Positions 25,292 through 34,105 are shown, counted from the stretch's first letter. The stretch is 64,000 bases of DNA from CAWAXW01 sp963786155 (GCA_963786155.1 CAWAXW010000006.1:186001-250000); one strand, 5' to 3'. Program-made: numbers and translations. Notes: a model not told the origin generated them from the letters alone.

Positions 25292-25942
25292 TTGGCGGAA
25301 GTCAAAGGCATCCTCGGTCGCAAGATCGGGATGACCCAGATATTCGACGACAACGGGCGTGCTGTGCCCGTGACCGTCGTCGAAGCGGGACCGTGCCACG
25401 TCGCGCAGGTGAAGACGCCTGATCGCGATGGCTACTCCGCGGTCCAACTTTCGTTCGGGGCCGTCAGGCGAGCGAACAAGCCGATGGTCGGGCACTTCGC
25501 CAAGGCCGGGGTCGACCCTGGCCGCTACATCGTCGAGCTGCGTGTAGAAGATCTCGGCGAGCTCGAGCTCGGATCAGAGATCAAGGCGGACATCTTCGAT
25601 GCCGGCGAGGTCGTGGACGTCGTCGGCGTCACGAAGGGCAAGGGCTTCGCCGGGGTCATGAAGCGCCACAACTTCAAGGGTCTCAGCTCCACCCACGGCA
25701 CCGAGAAGAAGCACCGTTCTCCCGGTTCGGTGGGGGCCTGCGCGACACCGGCGCGCGTCTTCAAGGGCGTGAAGATGGCCGGCCATATGGGCAACGTCCG
25801 TGTCACCACGTTGAACCTGAAGGTGATCAAGGCCGATCCCGAGCGGAACGTGCTGTTGATCCAGGGCGCGATCCCCGGTCCCAAGGGCGGCATCGTCATG
25901 ATCCGCTCGGCCATCCGCCTGCGCCAAAGGAAAGCGTCATGA
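25292..25942 (+). CDS. rplC: 50S ribosomal protein L3
   Basis: 216 residues from a TTG after AGGAGAGAG. GILGRKIGMTQIF at the N-terminus and the long central loop with FKGLSSTHG and HRSPGSVGACATPARVFKG are diagnostic. L3 nucleates 50S assembly near the peptidyl-transferase centre. Overlaps rplD by 4 bases (ATGA). Confidence 0.97.
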   Translation: MAEVKGILGRKIGMTQIFDDNGRAVPVTVVEAGPCHVAQVKTPDRDGYSAVQLSFGAVRRANKPMVGHFAKAGVDPGRYIVELRVEDLGELELGSEIKADIFDAGEVVDVVGVTKGKGFAGVMKRHNFKGLSSTHGTEKKHRSPGSVGACATPARVFKGVKMAGHMGNVRVTTLNLKVIKADPERNVLLIQGAIPGPKGGIVMIRSAIRLRQRKAS

Positions 25943-26574
25943 ACAAAGCCAAGGTCTTAGACGCAGCTGGGAAGTCGACGAAGAACATCGATCTGCCGGA
26001 CGAGCTCTTCGGCGGCGAGGTCAACGTCCCGTTGCTGCACCAGGTCGTCGTGGCCCAGCTGGCCGCGGCCCGATCGGGTACGCACTCGACCAAGACCCGC
26101 TCCGAGGTGCGCGGCGGTGGGACCAAGCCCTGGCGCCAGAAGGGCACCGGCCGGGCTCGTCATGGTTCCACCCGCAGCCCCATCTGGGTGGGCGGTGGAA
26201 CGGTCTTCGGTCCCACGCCCCGCGACCACTCCGTGAAGGTGAACAAGAAGATGCGCAGGGCCGCTCTGCGTTCGGCGCTTGCCGCCCAGGCGGGCGAGAA
26301 CCGCGTTTTCCTCCTTGATGGTTTTGAGGACACGAAGACGAAGACTGCGGCTCAATGCCTCGCCGGCGCGGAGATCACCGGTCGTGTGTTGCTGGTGGTC
26401 GACCCGAACGAGGAGAACTCGCGGAACGTGGACCGGGCCTTCCGCAACCTGGATCGCACCGCGTTCGCCCTCGTCGGCTCCCTGGCGGCCTACGATGTTC
26501 TTGCGGCCGACGCGATCGTCTTCACCCGTGGTGCCTTCGATGTTTTTTCGAAGAGAGCAGAGGTGACTTCGTGA
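25939..26574 (+). CDS. rplD: 50S ribosomal protein L4
   Basis: 211 residues. The exit-tunnel loop RSEVRGGGTKPWRQKGTGRARHG begins near residue 54. Ends with LAADAIVFTRGAFDVF and a short Arg/Glu tail. L4 lines the exit tunnel and in some bacteria represses the S10 operon. Overlaps rplW by GTGA. Confidence 0.97.
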   Translation: MNKAKVLDAAGKSTKNIDLPDELFGGEVNVPLLHQVVVAQLAAARSGTHSTKTRSEVRGGGTKPWRQKGTGRARHGSTRSPIWVGGGTVFGPTPRDHSVKVNKKMRRAALRSALAAQAGENRVFLLDGFEDTKTKTAAQCLAGAEITGRVLLVVDPNEENSRNVDRAFRNLDRTAFALVGSLAAYDVLAADAIVFTRGAFDVFSKRAEVTS

Positions 26575-26873
26575 GCTCGACGAAGTCCGATCCTCGGGAC
26601 GTGATCGTCGCCCCCGTCGTCAGCGAGAAGTCCTATTCGCTGATCGACCAGGGTCAGTACACGTTCATGGTTCACGTCGATGCGAATAAGACCGAGATCC
26701 GCAAGGCGATCGAGGTCATCTGGGATGTACGGGTCGTGAGCGTGAACACGATCAACCGGCGGGGCAAGACCAAGCGTTTCCGGTTCACCGAGGGACGCAG
26801 GCCGGCCACGAAGCGAGCGATCGTGAAGTTGGCCGAGGGCCAGAAGATCGAGATCTTCGAGCAGCAGACCTAG
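26571..26873 (+). CDS. rplW: 50S ribosomal protein L23
   Basis: 100 residues from a GTG overlapping the rplD stop. RDVIVAPVVSEKSYSLID and TEIRKAIEVIWDVRVVSVNT are characteristic. L23 sits at the tunnel exit and docks trigger factor and SRP. A longer in-frame opening upstream lies inside rplD and is ignored. Confidence 0.96.
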   Translation: MSSTKSDPRDVIVAPVVSEKSYSLIDQGQYTFMVHVDANKTEIRKAIEVIWDVRVVSVNTINRRGKTKRFRFTEGRRPATKRAIVKLAEGQKIEIFEQQT

Positions 26874-26885
26874 GGAAGAGAAGAC

Positions 26886-27719
26886 ATGCCTATACGTAAA
26901 TCGAAGCCGACATCTCCAGGACGCAGGTTCGCGACGTACTCGGACTATGCCGAGGTCACGCGGACCGAGCCGGAGAAGTCCCTGCTCGAGCCCAAGCCCA
27001 AGTCCGGGGGCCGGAACTCGTATGGGCGCATAACCTCGCGCCACCGCGGCGGCGGTAACAAGAACCAGTACCGCGTCATCGACTTCCGCAGGAACAAGGA
27101 CGGCATCCCCGCCAAGGTCGCTCACATCGAGTACGACCCCAACAGGAACGCTCGGATCGCTCTCCTTTATTACAAGGACGGCGAGAAGCGCTACATCCTT
27201 CTGCCGAACCGGGTGAAGGTGGGGAATCTGATCCAGTCTGGTCCGGGCGCCGACATCAAGCCCGGGAATGCGCTGCCCTTGCGCAACATCCCCGTGGGTA
27301 CGGTCGTGCACAACGTCGAGCTCAAGCCGGGAGCGGGCGGCAAGATGGCCCGCAGCGCAGGTTCGTCGGTCCAACTCGTCGCCAAAGAGGGACGGACCGC
27401 GACCCTTCGGTTGCCATCGGGAGAGGTGCGGATGGTCCTCATGGACTGCCGCGCCACCGTCGGTGAGGTCGGCAACTCCGAGGCCGAGCTCGTCTCGGTC
27501 GGCAAGGCCGGACGCAACCGGTGGAAGGGCAAGCGTCCCCAGACCCGAGGCGTGGCGATGAACCCTGTCGATCACCCGCTCGGCGGTGGAGAAGGAAAGT
27601 CCTCGGGTGGGCGGCATCCCGTCAGCCCCTGGGGCAAGAAGGAAGGTCGCACCCGTAAGAAGCACAAGTCTTCCGACGCCATGATCGTGCGTCGGCGCGG
27701 CAAGAAGCGAGGCCGGTAA
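26886..27719 (+). CDS. rplB: 50S ribosomal protein L2
   Basis: 277 residues, normal length. Contains GRNSYGRITSRHRGGG near residue 40 and the C-terminal GVAMNPVDHPLGGGEGKSSGG with the conserved His near the peptidyl-transferase centre. ATG after AGGGAAGAG. rpsS starts on the next base after its stop. Confidence 0.98.
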   Translation: MPIRKSKPTSPGRRFATYSDYAEVTRTEPEKSLLEPKPKSGGRNSYGRITSRHRGGGNKNQYRVIDFRRNKDGIPAKVAHIEYDPNRNARIALLYYKDGEKRYILLPNRVKVGNLIQSGPGADIKPGNALPLRNIPVGTVVHNVELKPGAGGKMARSAGSSVQLVAKEGRTATLRLPSGEVRMVLMDCRATVGEVGNSEAELVSVGKAGRNRWKGKRPQTRGVAMNPVDHPLGGGEGKSSGGRHPVSPWGKKEGRTRKKHKSSDAMIVRRRGKKRGR

Positions 27720-28004
27720 ATGCCACGTAGCTTGAAGAAGGGCCCATTCGTCGACGACCACTTGCTGGTCAAGATCGTCGAGATGAACAAGCGCAACGAC
27801 AAGCGCGTCATCAAGACGTGGTCGCGCCGATCGACGGTGATCCCCGACATGGTCGGGCACACCCTCGCGGTCCACGACGGCAAGAAGCACGTGCCGATCT
27901 ACATCACCGAGTCCATGGTCGGGCACAAGTTGGGCGAGTTCGCCCCCACGCGGGCCTTCCGCAGCCACGGCGGCGGAGCCGAGCGCGCAGGGAAGGTCAG
28001 GTAG
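27720..28004 (+). CDS. rpsS: 30S ribosomal protein S19
   Basis: 94 residues, starting MPRSLKKGPFVDDHLL and containing TWSRRSTVIPDMVGHT and KLGEFAPTRAFRSHGG. S19 forms the head of the 30S subunit with S13. Directly abuts rplB and rplV. Confidence 0.97.
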   Translation: MPRSLKKGPFVDDHLLVKIVEMNKRNDKRVIKTWSRRSTVIPDMVGHTLAVHDGKKHVPIYITESMVGHKLGEFAPTRAFRSHGGGAERAGKVR

Positions 28005-28598
28005 ATGGCCTACAAGCTCGCGCCCGATGCTCAGGAGGCGATCGCCTCGGCCCGTTACGTGCGGATGTCGGCTACGAAAGCGCGTCAGGTGACCGACCTC
28101 ATCCGCGGCCGTCACGTCGAGGACGCTCGCCGGGTGCTGCGATTCACGCCACGAGGGGCATCGGTCGAGGTCCTGAAGGTGCTCGAGTCGGCGATCGCCA
28201 ACGCCGAGCACAATCGCCAGCTTCCCGCCGACGAGCTCATCGTCGTCCGGACCTGGGTTGACGAGGGGCCGACGCTCAAGCGCTACCGCCCCCGCGCGAT
28301 GGGCCGCGCGACCCGTATCCGAAAGCGCATGTGCCACATCGCGGTGGTCGTGGGCCGCACTGAGGACACGTTGACGGCCCTGGCGCCCCCGACGACCGAG
28401 ACCAAACGTCGTCGCAGGAAGGACACCTCGAAGGGGCCGGCGTCCTCCGGAGAGAGCTCGACGAAGAGCCGGAAGTCGACCGCCAAGAAGACGACCGCCA
28501 AGAGCACTGCAAAGAAGACAACGGCAAAGAAGACCGCTGCCAAGAAGACGACGGCCAAGAAAACAACACGGCGTAAGCCGAAGGAAGAGAGCGAGTAA
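28005..28598 (+). CDS. rplV: 50S ribosomal protein L22 with Lys/Ala/Thr-rich tail
   Basis: 197 residues against about 110-130 for typical L22. Residues 1-118 are the L22 domain (RYVRMSATKARQVTDLIRG; the tunnel hairpin KRYRPRAMGRATRIRKR). Residues about 125-197 are a basic low-complexity tail with repeated AKKTTAK units resembling histone-H1-type tails seen in some actinobacterial proteins. Overlaps rpsC by one base (TAATG). The tail may bind rRNA or nucleic acid; this is inference. Confidence 0.95.
   Translation: MAYKLAPDAQEAIASARYVRMSATKARQVTDLIRGRHVEDARRVLRFTPRGASVEVLKVLESAIANAEHNRQLPADELIVVRTWVDEGPTLKRYRPRAMGRATRIRKRMCHIAVVVGRTEDTLTALAPPTTETKRRRRKDTSKGPASSGESSTKSRKSTAKKTTAKSTAKKTTAKKTAAKKTTAKKTTRRKPKEESE
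28484..28584 (+). repeat. Lys/Ala/Thr coding repeat in the rplV tail
   Basis: Imperfect repeats of an AAGAAGACGACCGCC-type unit encode K-K-T-T-A runs. The codons vary (AAG/AAA, ACG/ACC/ACA), so it is an old or selected repeat rather than a fresh slippage product. Confidence 0.65.
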
Positions 28599-29601
28599 TG
28601 GGTCAGAAGGTCCATCCCTACGGCTTCCGTCTGGGCATCCACACGGATTGGAAATCGCGCTGGTTCTCCGACAAGGAGTACCGGGAGTACCTCGAAGCCG
28701 ACCTGCGCATCCGCCAGTACTTGCTCGGCGAGCTTCCGCACGCGGGGATCAGCCGCATCGACATCGAGCGCACACGTGAGCGCGTGCGTATCGATGCCCA
28801 CACCGCGCGCCCGGGATCGTCATCGGGCGCCGCGGGGCCGAGGCCGAACGTCTTCGCTCGCGTCTCGAGCAGATGGAGTCGAAGATCTACGGCAAGCCCG
28901 TGGACGTGCGTCTGAACATCATCGAGGTCAAGCAGCCCGAGTTGGACGCTCAGTTGATCGCTCAGGGCGTGGCCGAGCAACTCGCCAGCCGAGTGAGCTT
29001 CCGGCGCGCGATGAAGAAGGCGGTCTCGACCGCCATGCGCCACGGCGCCAAGGGCGTGCGCGTGCAGTGCGGCGGGCGCCTCGGCGGGGCCGAGATGTCG
29101 CGGACCGAGTGGTACATCGAGGGTCAGATGCCCCTGCACACGATCAGGGCCGACGTCGACTATGGGTTCTCCGAGGCCAAGACGACCTTCGGCCGGATCG
29201 GCGTGAAGGTCTGGATCTACAAAGGGCCGTTCCAGGACATCTATGCCTCGGCGCGCGACGTAGCCCGTCTCCGGCGCGAAGCCGCGCTGGCGGCCGGCGA
29301 GACCGTGGGCCGGGGAGCCGAGGAGAGGCGCGCGGCCGAAGCCTCGGCCGAGACGGCCAAGGCCGCCGCCCCGAAGAAGGCGAAGGCCGCAGCCAAGCCC
29401 GCGAAGGCCGCAGCCAAGCCCGCGAAGGCGACCGCTGCCAAGGCTGCTCCCGAGCCCGAGGCAGCTCCCGCACCTGAGCCCGAGGCAGCTCCCGCACCTG
29501 AGGCTGAGGCTGCTCCCGCGCCCGAGGCTGCTCCAGCAGCCGAAGCGCCGGCAGAAGAGACCCCCAAGGCGGAGGGAGGTGGCGATGCTCCAGCCTCGTA
29601 A
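28598..29601 (+). CDS. rpsC: 30S ribosomal protein S3 (one frameshift near 28813), long C-terminal tail
   Basis: MGQKVHPYGFRLGIHTDWKS is a canonical S3 start. The frame breaks in the KH domain: as written it reads ARPGSSSGAAG, but adding one G to the GGG run at 28813-28815 gives ARPGIVIGRRGAEAERL, and the second frame then runs without a break (QMESKIYGKPVDVRLNI) to 29601. The repaired protein has 334 residues; typical S3 has 210-280. The extra tail goes from Lys/Ala-rich to Pro/Ala/Glu-rich. S3 guards the mRNA entry channel. Confidence 0.95.
29380..29510 (+). repeat. Tandem repeats in the rpsC tail
   Basis: Two exact 21-base copies (29380-29400 and 29401-29421) encode A-K-A-A-A-K-P. They are followed from 29458 by near-exact 24-base copies encoding E-A-A-P-A-P-E-P. 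Exact DNA identity suggests recent copy-number change. Confidence 0.75.
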
Positions 29602-30010
29602 GGTTCGCTACCGCAAGCAGCAACGCGGGCGCATGAGGGGCAAGGCTAAAGGCGGTTCGACCGTCAACTTCGGCGACTACGGCCTGATGGCGTTGGAGCC
29701 CGGTTGGATCTCCAACCGCCAGATCGAGGCGGCTCGTATCGCCATGACCCGCCACATCCGCCGAGGCGGAAAGGTCTGGATCAACGTCTTCCCCGACAAG
29801 CCTTATACGAAGAAGCCGGCCGAGACGAGGCAAGGCTCGGGCAAGGGCAACCCGGAAGGGTGGGTCGCGGTCGTGAAGCCGGGGCGCGTCATGTTCGAGC
29901 TGGCCGGGGTCCCCGAGCCGCTTGCGCGTGAAGCCATTCGGCTGGCCGCCCACAAGCTGCCGATCAAGTGCAGGTTCGTAAAGCGTGAGCAGTCGATGGA
30001 GGTCTATTGA
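29585..30010 (+). CDS. rplP: 50S ribosomal protein L16
   Basis: 141 residues from the ATG at 29585, which gives MLQPRKVRYRKQQRGRMRG; a GTG six bases earlier is also in frame. Contains GLMALEPGWISNRQIEAARI and KPYTKKPAETRQGSGKG. L16 helps position tRNA in the A site. It overlaps the rpsC tail by 17 bases. Confidence 0.96.
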   Translation: MLQPRKVRYRKQQRGRMRGKAKGGSTVNFGDYGLMALEPGWISNRQIEAARIAMTRHIRRGGKVWINVFPDKPYTKKPAETRQGSGKGNPEGWVAVVKPGRVMFELAGVPEPLAREAIRLAAHKLPIKCRFVKREQSMEVY

Positions 30011-30237
30011 TGGCCAAGGCCAAGGAGCTCCACGACATGCCCGTGGCCGAGCTCGAGAAGGAGTTGTCGGACACGAAGGAAGAGCTCTTCAACCTTCGTT
30101 TCCAGCACGCGACCGGGCAGCTCGACAACTACCGCCGGCTCCGCTATCTGCGGCGTGACATCGCGCGTATCAAGACGGTGCTTCGAAAGAAAGAGCTCGA
30201 CGCCGAGCATGCAACAACAGGTGGAGGCGATCAGTAA
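30010..30237 (+). CDS. rpmC: 50S ribosomal protein L29
   Basis: 75 residues from the ATG overlapping the rplP stop. KELHDMPVAELEKELSDTKE, then LFNLRFQHATGQLDNYRRL and IARIKTVLRKKE are typical. Located at the tunnel exit next to L23. Overlaps rpsQ by one base (TAATG). Confidence 0.96.
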   Translation: MAKAKELHDMPVAELEKELSDTKEELFNLRFQHATGQLDNYRRLRYLRRDIARIKTVLRKKELDAEHATTGGGDQ

Positions 30238-30509
30238 TGAGCATGGCCGAACAGCAGCCCAGAGGTAAGCGGAAGAGCCTGACCGGGCTGGTCGTGTCCG
30301 AGACCATGGACAAGACGGTGACCGTCGAGGTCAAGTCGTCGGCTGCTCACTCGACCTACGGCAAGATCGTTCGGCGCGACAAGAAGGTGAAGGCGCACGA
30401 CGAGGCCAACGAGGCTCGCGTGGGGGACCTGGTCCGCATCATCGAGACGCGTCCGCTCTCAAAGACTAAGCACTGGCGCCTAGACGAGATCGTGGAAAGG
30501 GCGAAGTAG
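30237..30509 (+). CDS. rpsQ: 30S ribosomal protein S17
   Basis: 90 residues. RKSLTGLVVSETMDKTVTVEV and GDLVRIIETRPLSKTKHWRL are the S17 OB-fold signatures. A second ATG lies 6 bases in; the first is kept because it overlaps the rpmC stop. Confidence 0.95.
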   Translation: MSMAEQQPRGKRKSLTGLVVSETMDKTVTVEVKSSAAHSTYGKIVRRDKKVKAHDEANEARVGDLVRIIETRPLSKTKHWRLDEIVERAK

Positions 30510-30513
30510 AAAC

Positions 30514-30882
30514 GTGATCCAGCAAGAAACGCGTTGCCGCGTTGCAGACAACACGGGGGCCCGAGAGGTGCTCGTGATCAAAGTGCTCGGTGGTTCCCGT
30601 CGCCGCTACGCCGGCGTCGGCGATCTCGTCGTCTGCACGGTCAAGGACGCGATCCCGGGCGGCGCGGTCAAGAAGTCGGATGTGGTGAGGGCGGTCGTGG
30701 TGCGAACGGCGAAGGAACGCCGGCGCGGCGACGGCTCGTACATCAAGTTCGACGACAACGCGGTTGTGATCGTCGACGCTCAGATGCAGCCCCGCGGGAC
30801 GCGCATCTTCGGCCCGGTCGCACGTGAGCTGAGAGACAAGAGATTCATGAAGATCATCTCCCTAGCACCAGAGGTCATCTAG
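30514..30882 (+). CDS. rplN: 50S ribosomal protein L14
   Basis: 122 residues, the standard length, from a GTG four bases after rpsQ. MIQQETRCRVADNTGAREVL and the C-terminal RGTRIFGPVARELRDK are diagnostic. L14 contributes to intersubunit bridges. Confidence 0.97.
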   Translation: MIQQETRCRVADNTGAREVLVIKVLGGSRRRYAGVGDLVVCTVKDAIPGGAVKKSDVVRAVVVRTAKERRRGDGSYIKFDDNAVVIVDAQMQPRGTRIFGPVARELRDKRFMKIISLAPEVI

Positions 30883-30884
30883 TT

Positions 30885-31211
30885 ATGGGTATCAAGATTC
30901 GTAAGGACGACAGGGTCGCCGTCATCGCCGGCAAGGATCTCGGGGCCGAGGGCCGCGTGCTGATGGTGCTGCCTGCCAAGAGACGCGTGATCGTCGAGGG
31001 CGTGAACATGATCACGCGTCACGAGAAGATCCGCATGAGCCGGGGTCGTGGCGGCCAGGAGGGTGGGATCACCCACAAAGAGGCCCCCATCGATCTCTCG
31101 AACGTGACTCTCATCTGTCCCAGCGATGGGCCGACCCGGGTCGGGTTCGACATCGACAAAGACACAGGCGAGCGAACGCGCGTATGCAGGAAGTGCGGGA
31201 CGGAGAATCTG
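30885..31211 (+). CDS. rplX: 50S ribosomal protein L24 (reads through into rplE as written)
   Basis: The KOW-type L24 domain covers MGIKIRKDDRVAVIAGKDLG and KRRVIVEGVNMITRH. As written there is no stop and the frame continues into L5, giving a 301-residue L24-L5 chain. Removing one G from the run at 31197-31199 changes the end to RKCGRRI and creates a TGATG stop-start with rplE, the same junction used at rpsL/rpsG, rplP/rpmC, rplE/rpsN and rpsK/rpsD. I therefore infer an indel rather than a true fusion. The repaired L24 has 108 residues. Confidence 0.9.
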
Positions 31212-31790
31212 ATGGCAACAGCAGAGAAGACTTATTCACCCAGGCTCAAGGAGCGGTACAACGCGGAGATCCGCGCCCAGCTCCAGGAGCAGCTCGGGCT
31301 CGGCAACGTGATGCAGGTGCCCCGGCCCCTGAAGGTGACCGTGAACATGGGGCTGGGCGACGCGGCCAAGGACGCGCGCCTGATCGAAGGCGCGACCAAG
31401 GACCTGACGATCATCTCGGGCCAGAAGCCATCGCTGAGGCGCGCTCGCCGCTCGATCGCGACCTTCAAGATCCGCGAGGGCATGCCGATCGGCGTTGCGG
31501 TGACGATGAGAGGCGACCGGATGTGGGACTTCGTGGACCGCCTCGTTTCGATAGTGCTACCCCGCATACGTGACTTCCGGGGTCTCAACCCTCAATCGTT
31601 CGACGGCCAGGGCAACTACAGCATGGGCCTGACCGAGCAGCTGGTTTTCCCCGAGGTCGATTACGACGACATCGATGCAACCCGCGGCATGGACCTAACA
31701 GTCGTAACGAGCGCCGTCGACAACGAGCAGGGCTTGGCACTGCTCACGGCTCTCGGATTCCCGTTCAGACAACAGAGGGTGGAGGCCTGA
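31212..31790 (+). CDS. rplE: 50S ribosomal protein L5
   Basis: 192 residues from the ATG at 31212 (MATAEKTYSPRLKERYNAEI). VPRPLKVTVNMGLGDAAKDA, SGQKPSLRRARRSIATFKIR and GNYSMGLTEQLVFPEVDYD are canonical. L5 holds 5S rRNA and contacts the P-site tRNA. In the written sequence it is joined in frame to rplX; see that entry. Confidence 0.95.
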   Translation: MATAEKTYSPRLKERYNAEIRAQLQEQLGLGNVMQVPRPLKVTVNMGLGDAAKDARLIEGATKDLTIISGQKPSLRRARRSIATFKIREGMPIGVAVTMRGDRMWDFVDRLVSIVLPRIRDFRGLNPQSFDGQGNYSMGLTEQLVFPEVDYDDIDATRGMDLTVVTSAVDNEQGLALLTALGFPFRQQRVEA

Positions 31791-31975
31791 TGGCGAAGAA
31801 GGCGCTGGTCAACAAGGCCAAGCGGAAACCGAAGTTCAAGGTGCAGGGATACACGCGCTGCGTTAAATGTGGACGCCCTCGCGCCGTGTACAAGAGGTTC
31901 GGTCTTTGCCGTCTCTGCTTCCGCGAGATGGCGCACAACGGTGAGATCCCCGGGATAACGAAATCGAGCTGGTGA
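31790..31975 (+). CDS. rpsN: 30S ribosomal protein S14, zinc-binding type Z
   Basis: 61 residues, the short zinc-type S14, with CVKCGRPRAVYKRFGLCRLC as two Cys pairs. The zinc-free paralogue used under zinc shortage is not in this window. Start overlaps the rplE stop by one base. Confidence 0.97.
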   Translation: MAKKALVNKAKRKPKFKVQGYTRCVKCGRPRAVYKRFGLCRLCFREMAHNGEIPGITKSSW

Positions 31976-31985
31976 GGAAACTGAC

Positions 31986-32384
31986 ATGAGCATGACCGAC
32001 CCGATCGCAGACATGTTGAGTCGCATCCGCAATGCGACGACGGCCTCGCACGAAGAGGTCACCATCCCTGCGTCGAAGATCAAAGAGAACATCGCGAAGA
32101 TCCTCGTAGACGAGGGTTACGCGGATCGCTACGAGATGGTCGACGATGGTCCGCATCGAGCGATAAGGCTCCAGCTCCGCTATTCCGGCGAGCGGGAAGC
32201 GGCGATCGTGGGCATCCGCAGGGTTAGCAAGCCGGGTCGCCGCGTCTATCGCGGTGCCGGTGACTTGCCGCGGGTGCTGAACGGTCTAGGGGTCGCGATC
32301 ATCTCGACTTCCCAGGGCGTCATGACGGACAAGCAGGCCCGCCGCAGCAGAGTGGGCGGCGAAGTTCTGGCGTACGTGTGGTGA
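31986..32384 (+). CDS. rpsH: 30S ribosomal protein S8
   Basis: 132 residues. MTDPIADMLSRIRNATTASH at the N-terminus and ISTSQGVMTDKQARRSRVGGE near the end are diagnostic. In enterobacteria S8 represses the spc operon; the leader site was not recognised here. Confidence 0.97.
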   Translation: MSMTDPIADMLSRIRNATTASHEEVTIPASKIKENIAKILVDEGYADRYEMVDDGPHRAIRLQLRYSGEREAAIVGIRRVSKPGRRVYRGAGDLPRVLNGLGVAIISTSQGVMTDKQARRSRVGGEVLAYVW

Positions 32385-32390
32385 TGTGAG

Positions 32391-32936
32391 ATGTCTCGAA
32401 TAGGTCAGTCGCCGATAGAGGTCCCGACGGGCGTGGATGTCGCGATCGAGCCGGGCTCGATCCGCGTGAAGGGGCCCAAGGGCGAGTTGCAGCGAAGCGT
32501 CCCCGAGGGCATAACCGTCGAGCGGACGGACGGGGAGCTCCGCCTCCAGCGAGCCAGCGACCAACGAGAGGTCCGGGCGCTGCACGGCTTGATGCGGAGC
32601 CTGATAGCGAACATGGTCCAGGGCGTGACGCAGGGCTACGAGAAGGCCCTCGAGATCCAGGGTGTGGGCTATCGGGCCACCATGAAGGGCAAAGACATCG
32701 AGTTGGCCGTCGGCTACTCCCATACCGTGACCAAGAAGGCCCCGGCGGGGATCGAGTTCGAGGTCCCCCAGCCGACTCGGATCGTGGTGCGAGGGATCGA
32801 CAAGGAATTGGTGGGCGAGATCGCGGCCGAGATTCGATCCATCCGGAAGCCGGAGCCCTACAAGGGCAAGGGCATCCGGTACGAGGGTGAGTACGTGCGC
32901 CGGAAGGCCGGCAAGGCCGCGAAGGGCGGAGGATAG
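32391..32936 (+). CDS. rplF: 50S ribosomal protein L6
   Basis: 181 residues. MSRIGQSPIEVPTGVDV and the C-terminal KPEPYKGKGIRYEGEYVRRK are canonical. L6 lies near the sarcin-ricin loop. Confidence 0.97.
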   Translation: MSRIGQSPIEVPTGVDVAIEPGSIRVKGPKGELQRSVPEGITVERTDGELRLQRASDQREVRALHGLMRSLIANMVQGVTQGYEKALEIQGVGYRATMKGKDIELAVGYSHTVTKKAPAGIEFEVPQPTRIVVRGIDKELVGEIAAEIRSIRKPEPYKGKGIRYEGEYVRRKAGKAAKGGG

Positions 32937-32941
32937 TCACG

Positions 32942-33292
32942 ATGAAGACCAACGAACGCTTCGCCTCGCTTCGCCGCCGCCATCGGAGGGTGCGCAAGAA
33001 GGTGATCGGGACGCCGGACCAGCCTCGGCTGGCCGTATATCGCTCGAACCGGCACATCTACGCGCAGCTCGTGGACGACTACGCGGGCCGTACTGTGGCC
33101 GCCGCGTCCACCCAGAAGGACGCGAACGGGGGGGACCCGACCGAGCGAGCGAAGTCGGTCGGAAAAGCCCTGGCGGAGCGGGCCAAGAGCGCCGGCGTAT
33201 CGAGGGTGTCGTTCGACCGGGGAGGATTCAAGTTCCACGGCCGGATCAAGGCACTCGCCGACGGCGCCCGCGAGGGCGGGCTCGAGTTCTAG
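32942..33292 (+). CDS. rplR: 50S ribosomal protein L18
   Basis: 116 residues. RHRRVRKKVIGTPDQPRLAVY and SRVSFDRGGFKFHGRIKALAD fit L18, the 5S rRNA-binding protein. A 29-base gap precedes rpsE. Confidence 0.96.
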   Translation: MKTNERFASLRRRHRRVRKKVIGTPDQPRLAVYRSNRHIYAQLVDDYAGRTVAAASTQKDANGGDPTERAKSVGKALAERAKSAGVSRVSFDRGGFKFHGRIKALADGAREGGLEF

Positions 33293-33321
33293 TGAGTGAG
33301 CAAATGAAAGAGAGGAAGTAG

Positions 33322-33891
33322 ATGGCTAGACCATCAGGCGGCAGGGGTGGCGGGCCCCGCGGGGGCCGCGACGACGACCGCAATCAGTACGAAGAGAGGG
33401 TCGTCTCGATCAACCGCGTCGCCAAGGTCGTCAAGGGTGGCCGGCGGTTCTCCTTCACGGCTTTGGTCGTTGTCGGCGACGGCGCGGGCCAGGTCGGCGT
33501 CGGCTACGGAAAGGCCCGTGAGGTTCCCGCCGCGATCCAGAAGGGGATCGAGGAGGCCAAACGCAACTTCTTCAGGGTGCCGATGATCGGCAGCACTGTC
33601 ATCCACGAGGTGCTCGGCGAGGACTCAGCCGCGGTCGTGCTGCTCAAGCCGGCTTCCCCCGGTACCGGGGTCATCGCCGGCGGTCCGGTGCGCGCGGTCG
33701 TGGAATGTGCGGGGATCAGGGACATCCTGTCCAAGTCACTCGGCAGCGACAACCCGATCAACATCATCCACGCCACAGTGAAGGCATTGAAGAGCATTCG
33801 GACGGCCGAGCAGGTCGCCAACAGGCGAGGTAAGACCCCCGAGGAGGTCGCCCCTCCCTGGTTGATCCAGCCGGCCGGAACGTCGAGCTAG
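33322..33891 (+). CDS. rpsE: 30S ribosomal protein S5
   Basis: 189 residues. A Gly/Arg/Asp-rich N-terminal extension of about 22 residues precedes ERVVSINRVAKVVKGGRRFS. GDGAGQVGVGYGKAREVPAA and GGPVRAVVECAGIRDILSKS are typical. S5 contributes to decoding accuracy. Confidence 0.97.
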   Translation: MARPSGGRGGGPRGGRDDDRNQYEERVVSINRVAKVVKGGRRFSFTALVVVGDGAGQVGVGYGKAREVPAAIQKGIEEAKRNFFRVPMIGSTVIHEVLGEDSAAVVLLKPASPGTGVIAGGPVRAVVECAGIRDILSKSLGSDNPINIIHATVKALKSIRTAEQVANRRGKTPEEVAPPWLIQPAGTSS

Positions 33892-33910
33892 TTCGGAGAC
33901 TGGTGTAGAG

Positions 33911-34105
33911 ATGGCAAAGGTGAAAGTCACGCAGATCCGATCGGTGACCGACCGCGGCGCGAAGCAGCGGGGAACCATGCGCGCCCTCGGGATCAAGCGC
34001 ATCGGTCATTCCGTGACGCACGATGACTCGCCTCAGATCCGCGGGATGATCCGTGCGGTCGGCCATCTCGTCGAGGTCGAAGAGGTCGGAGAGGACCGAG
34101 GATGA
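33911..34105 (+). CDS. rpmD: 50S ribosomal protein L30
   Basis: 64 residues. KVKVTQIRSVTDRGAKQRGT and RMIRAVGHLVEV-type IRGMIRAVGHLVEVEE match L30. Stop overlaps the rplO start by 4 bases (ATGA). Confidence 0.95.
   Translation: MAKVKVTQIRSVTDRGAKQRGTMRALGIKRIGHSVTHDDSPQIRGMIRAVGHLVEVEEVGEDRG

Noticed and set aside
28480..28584. Independent histone-H1-like gene
   Set aside because: The basic repeat is the in-frame end of rplV and has no start or Shine-Dalgarno of its own.
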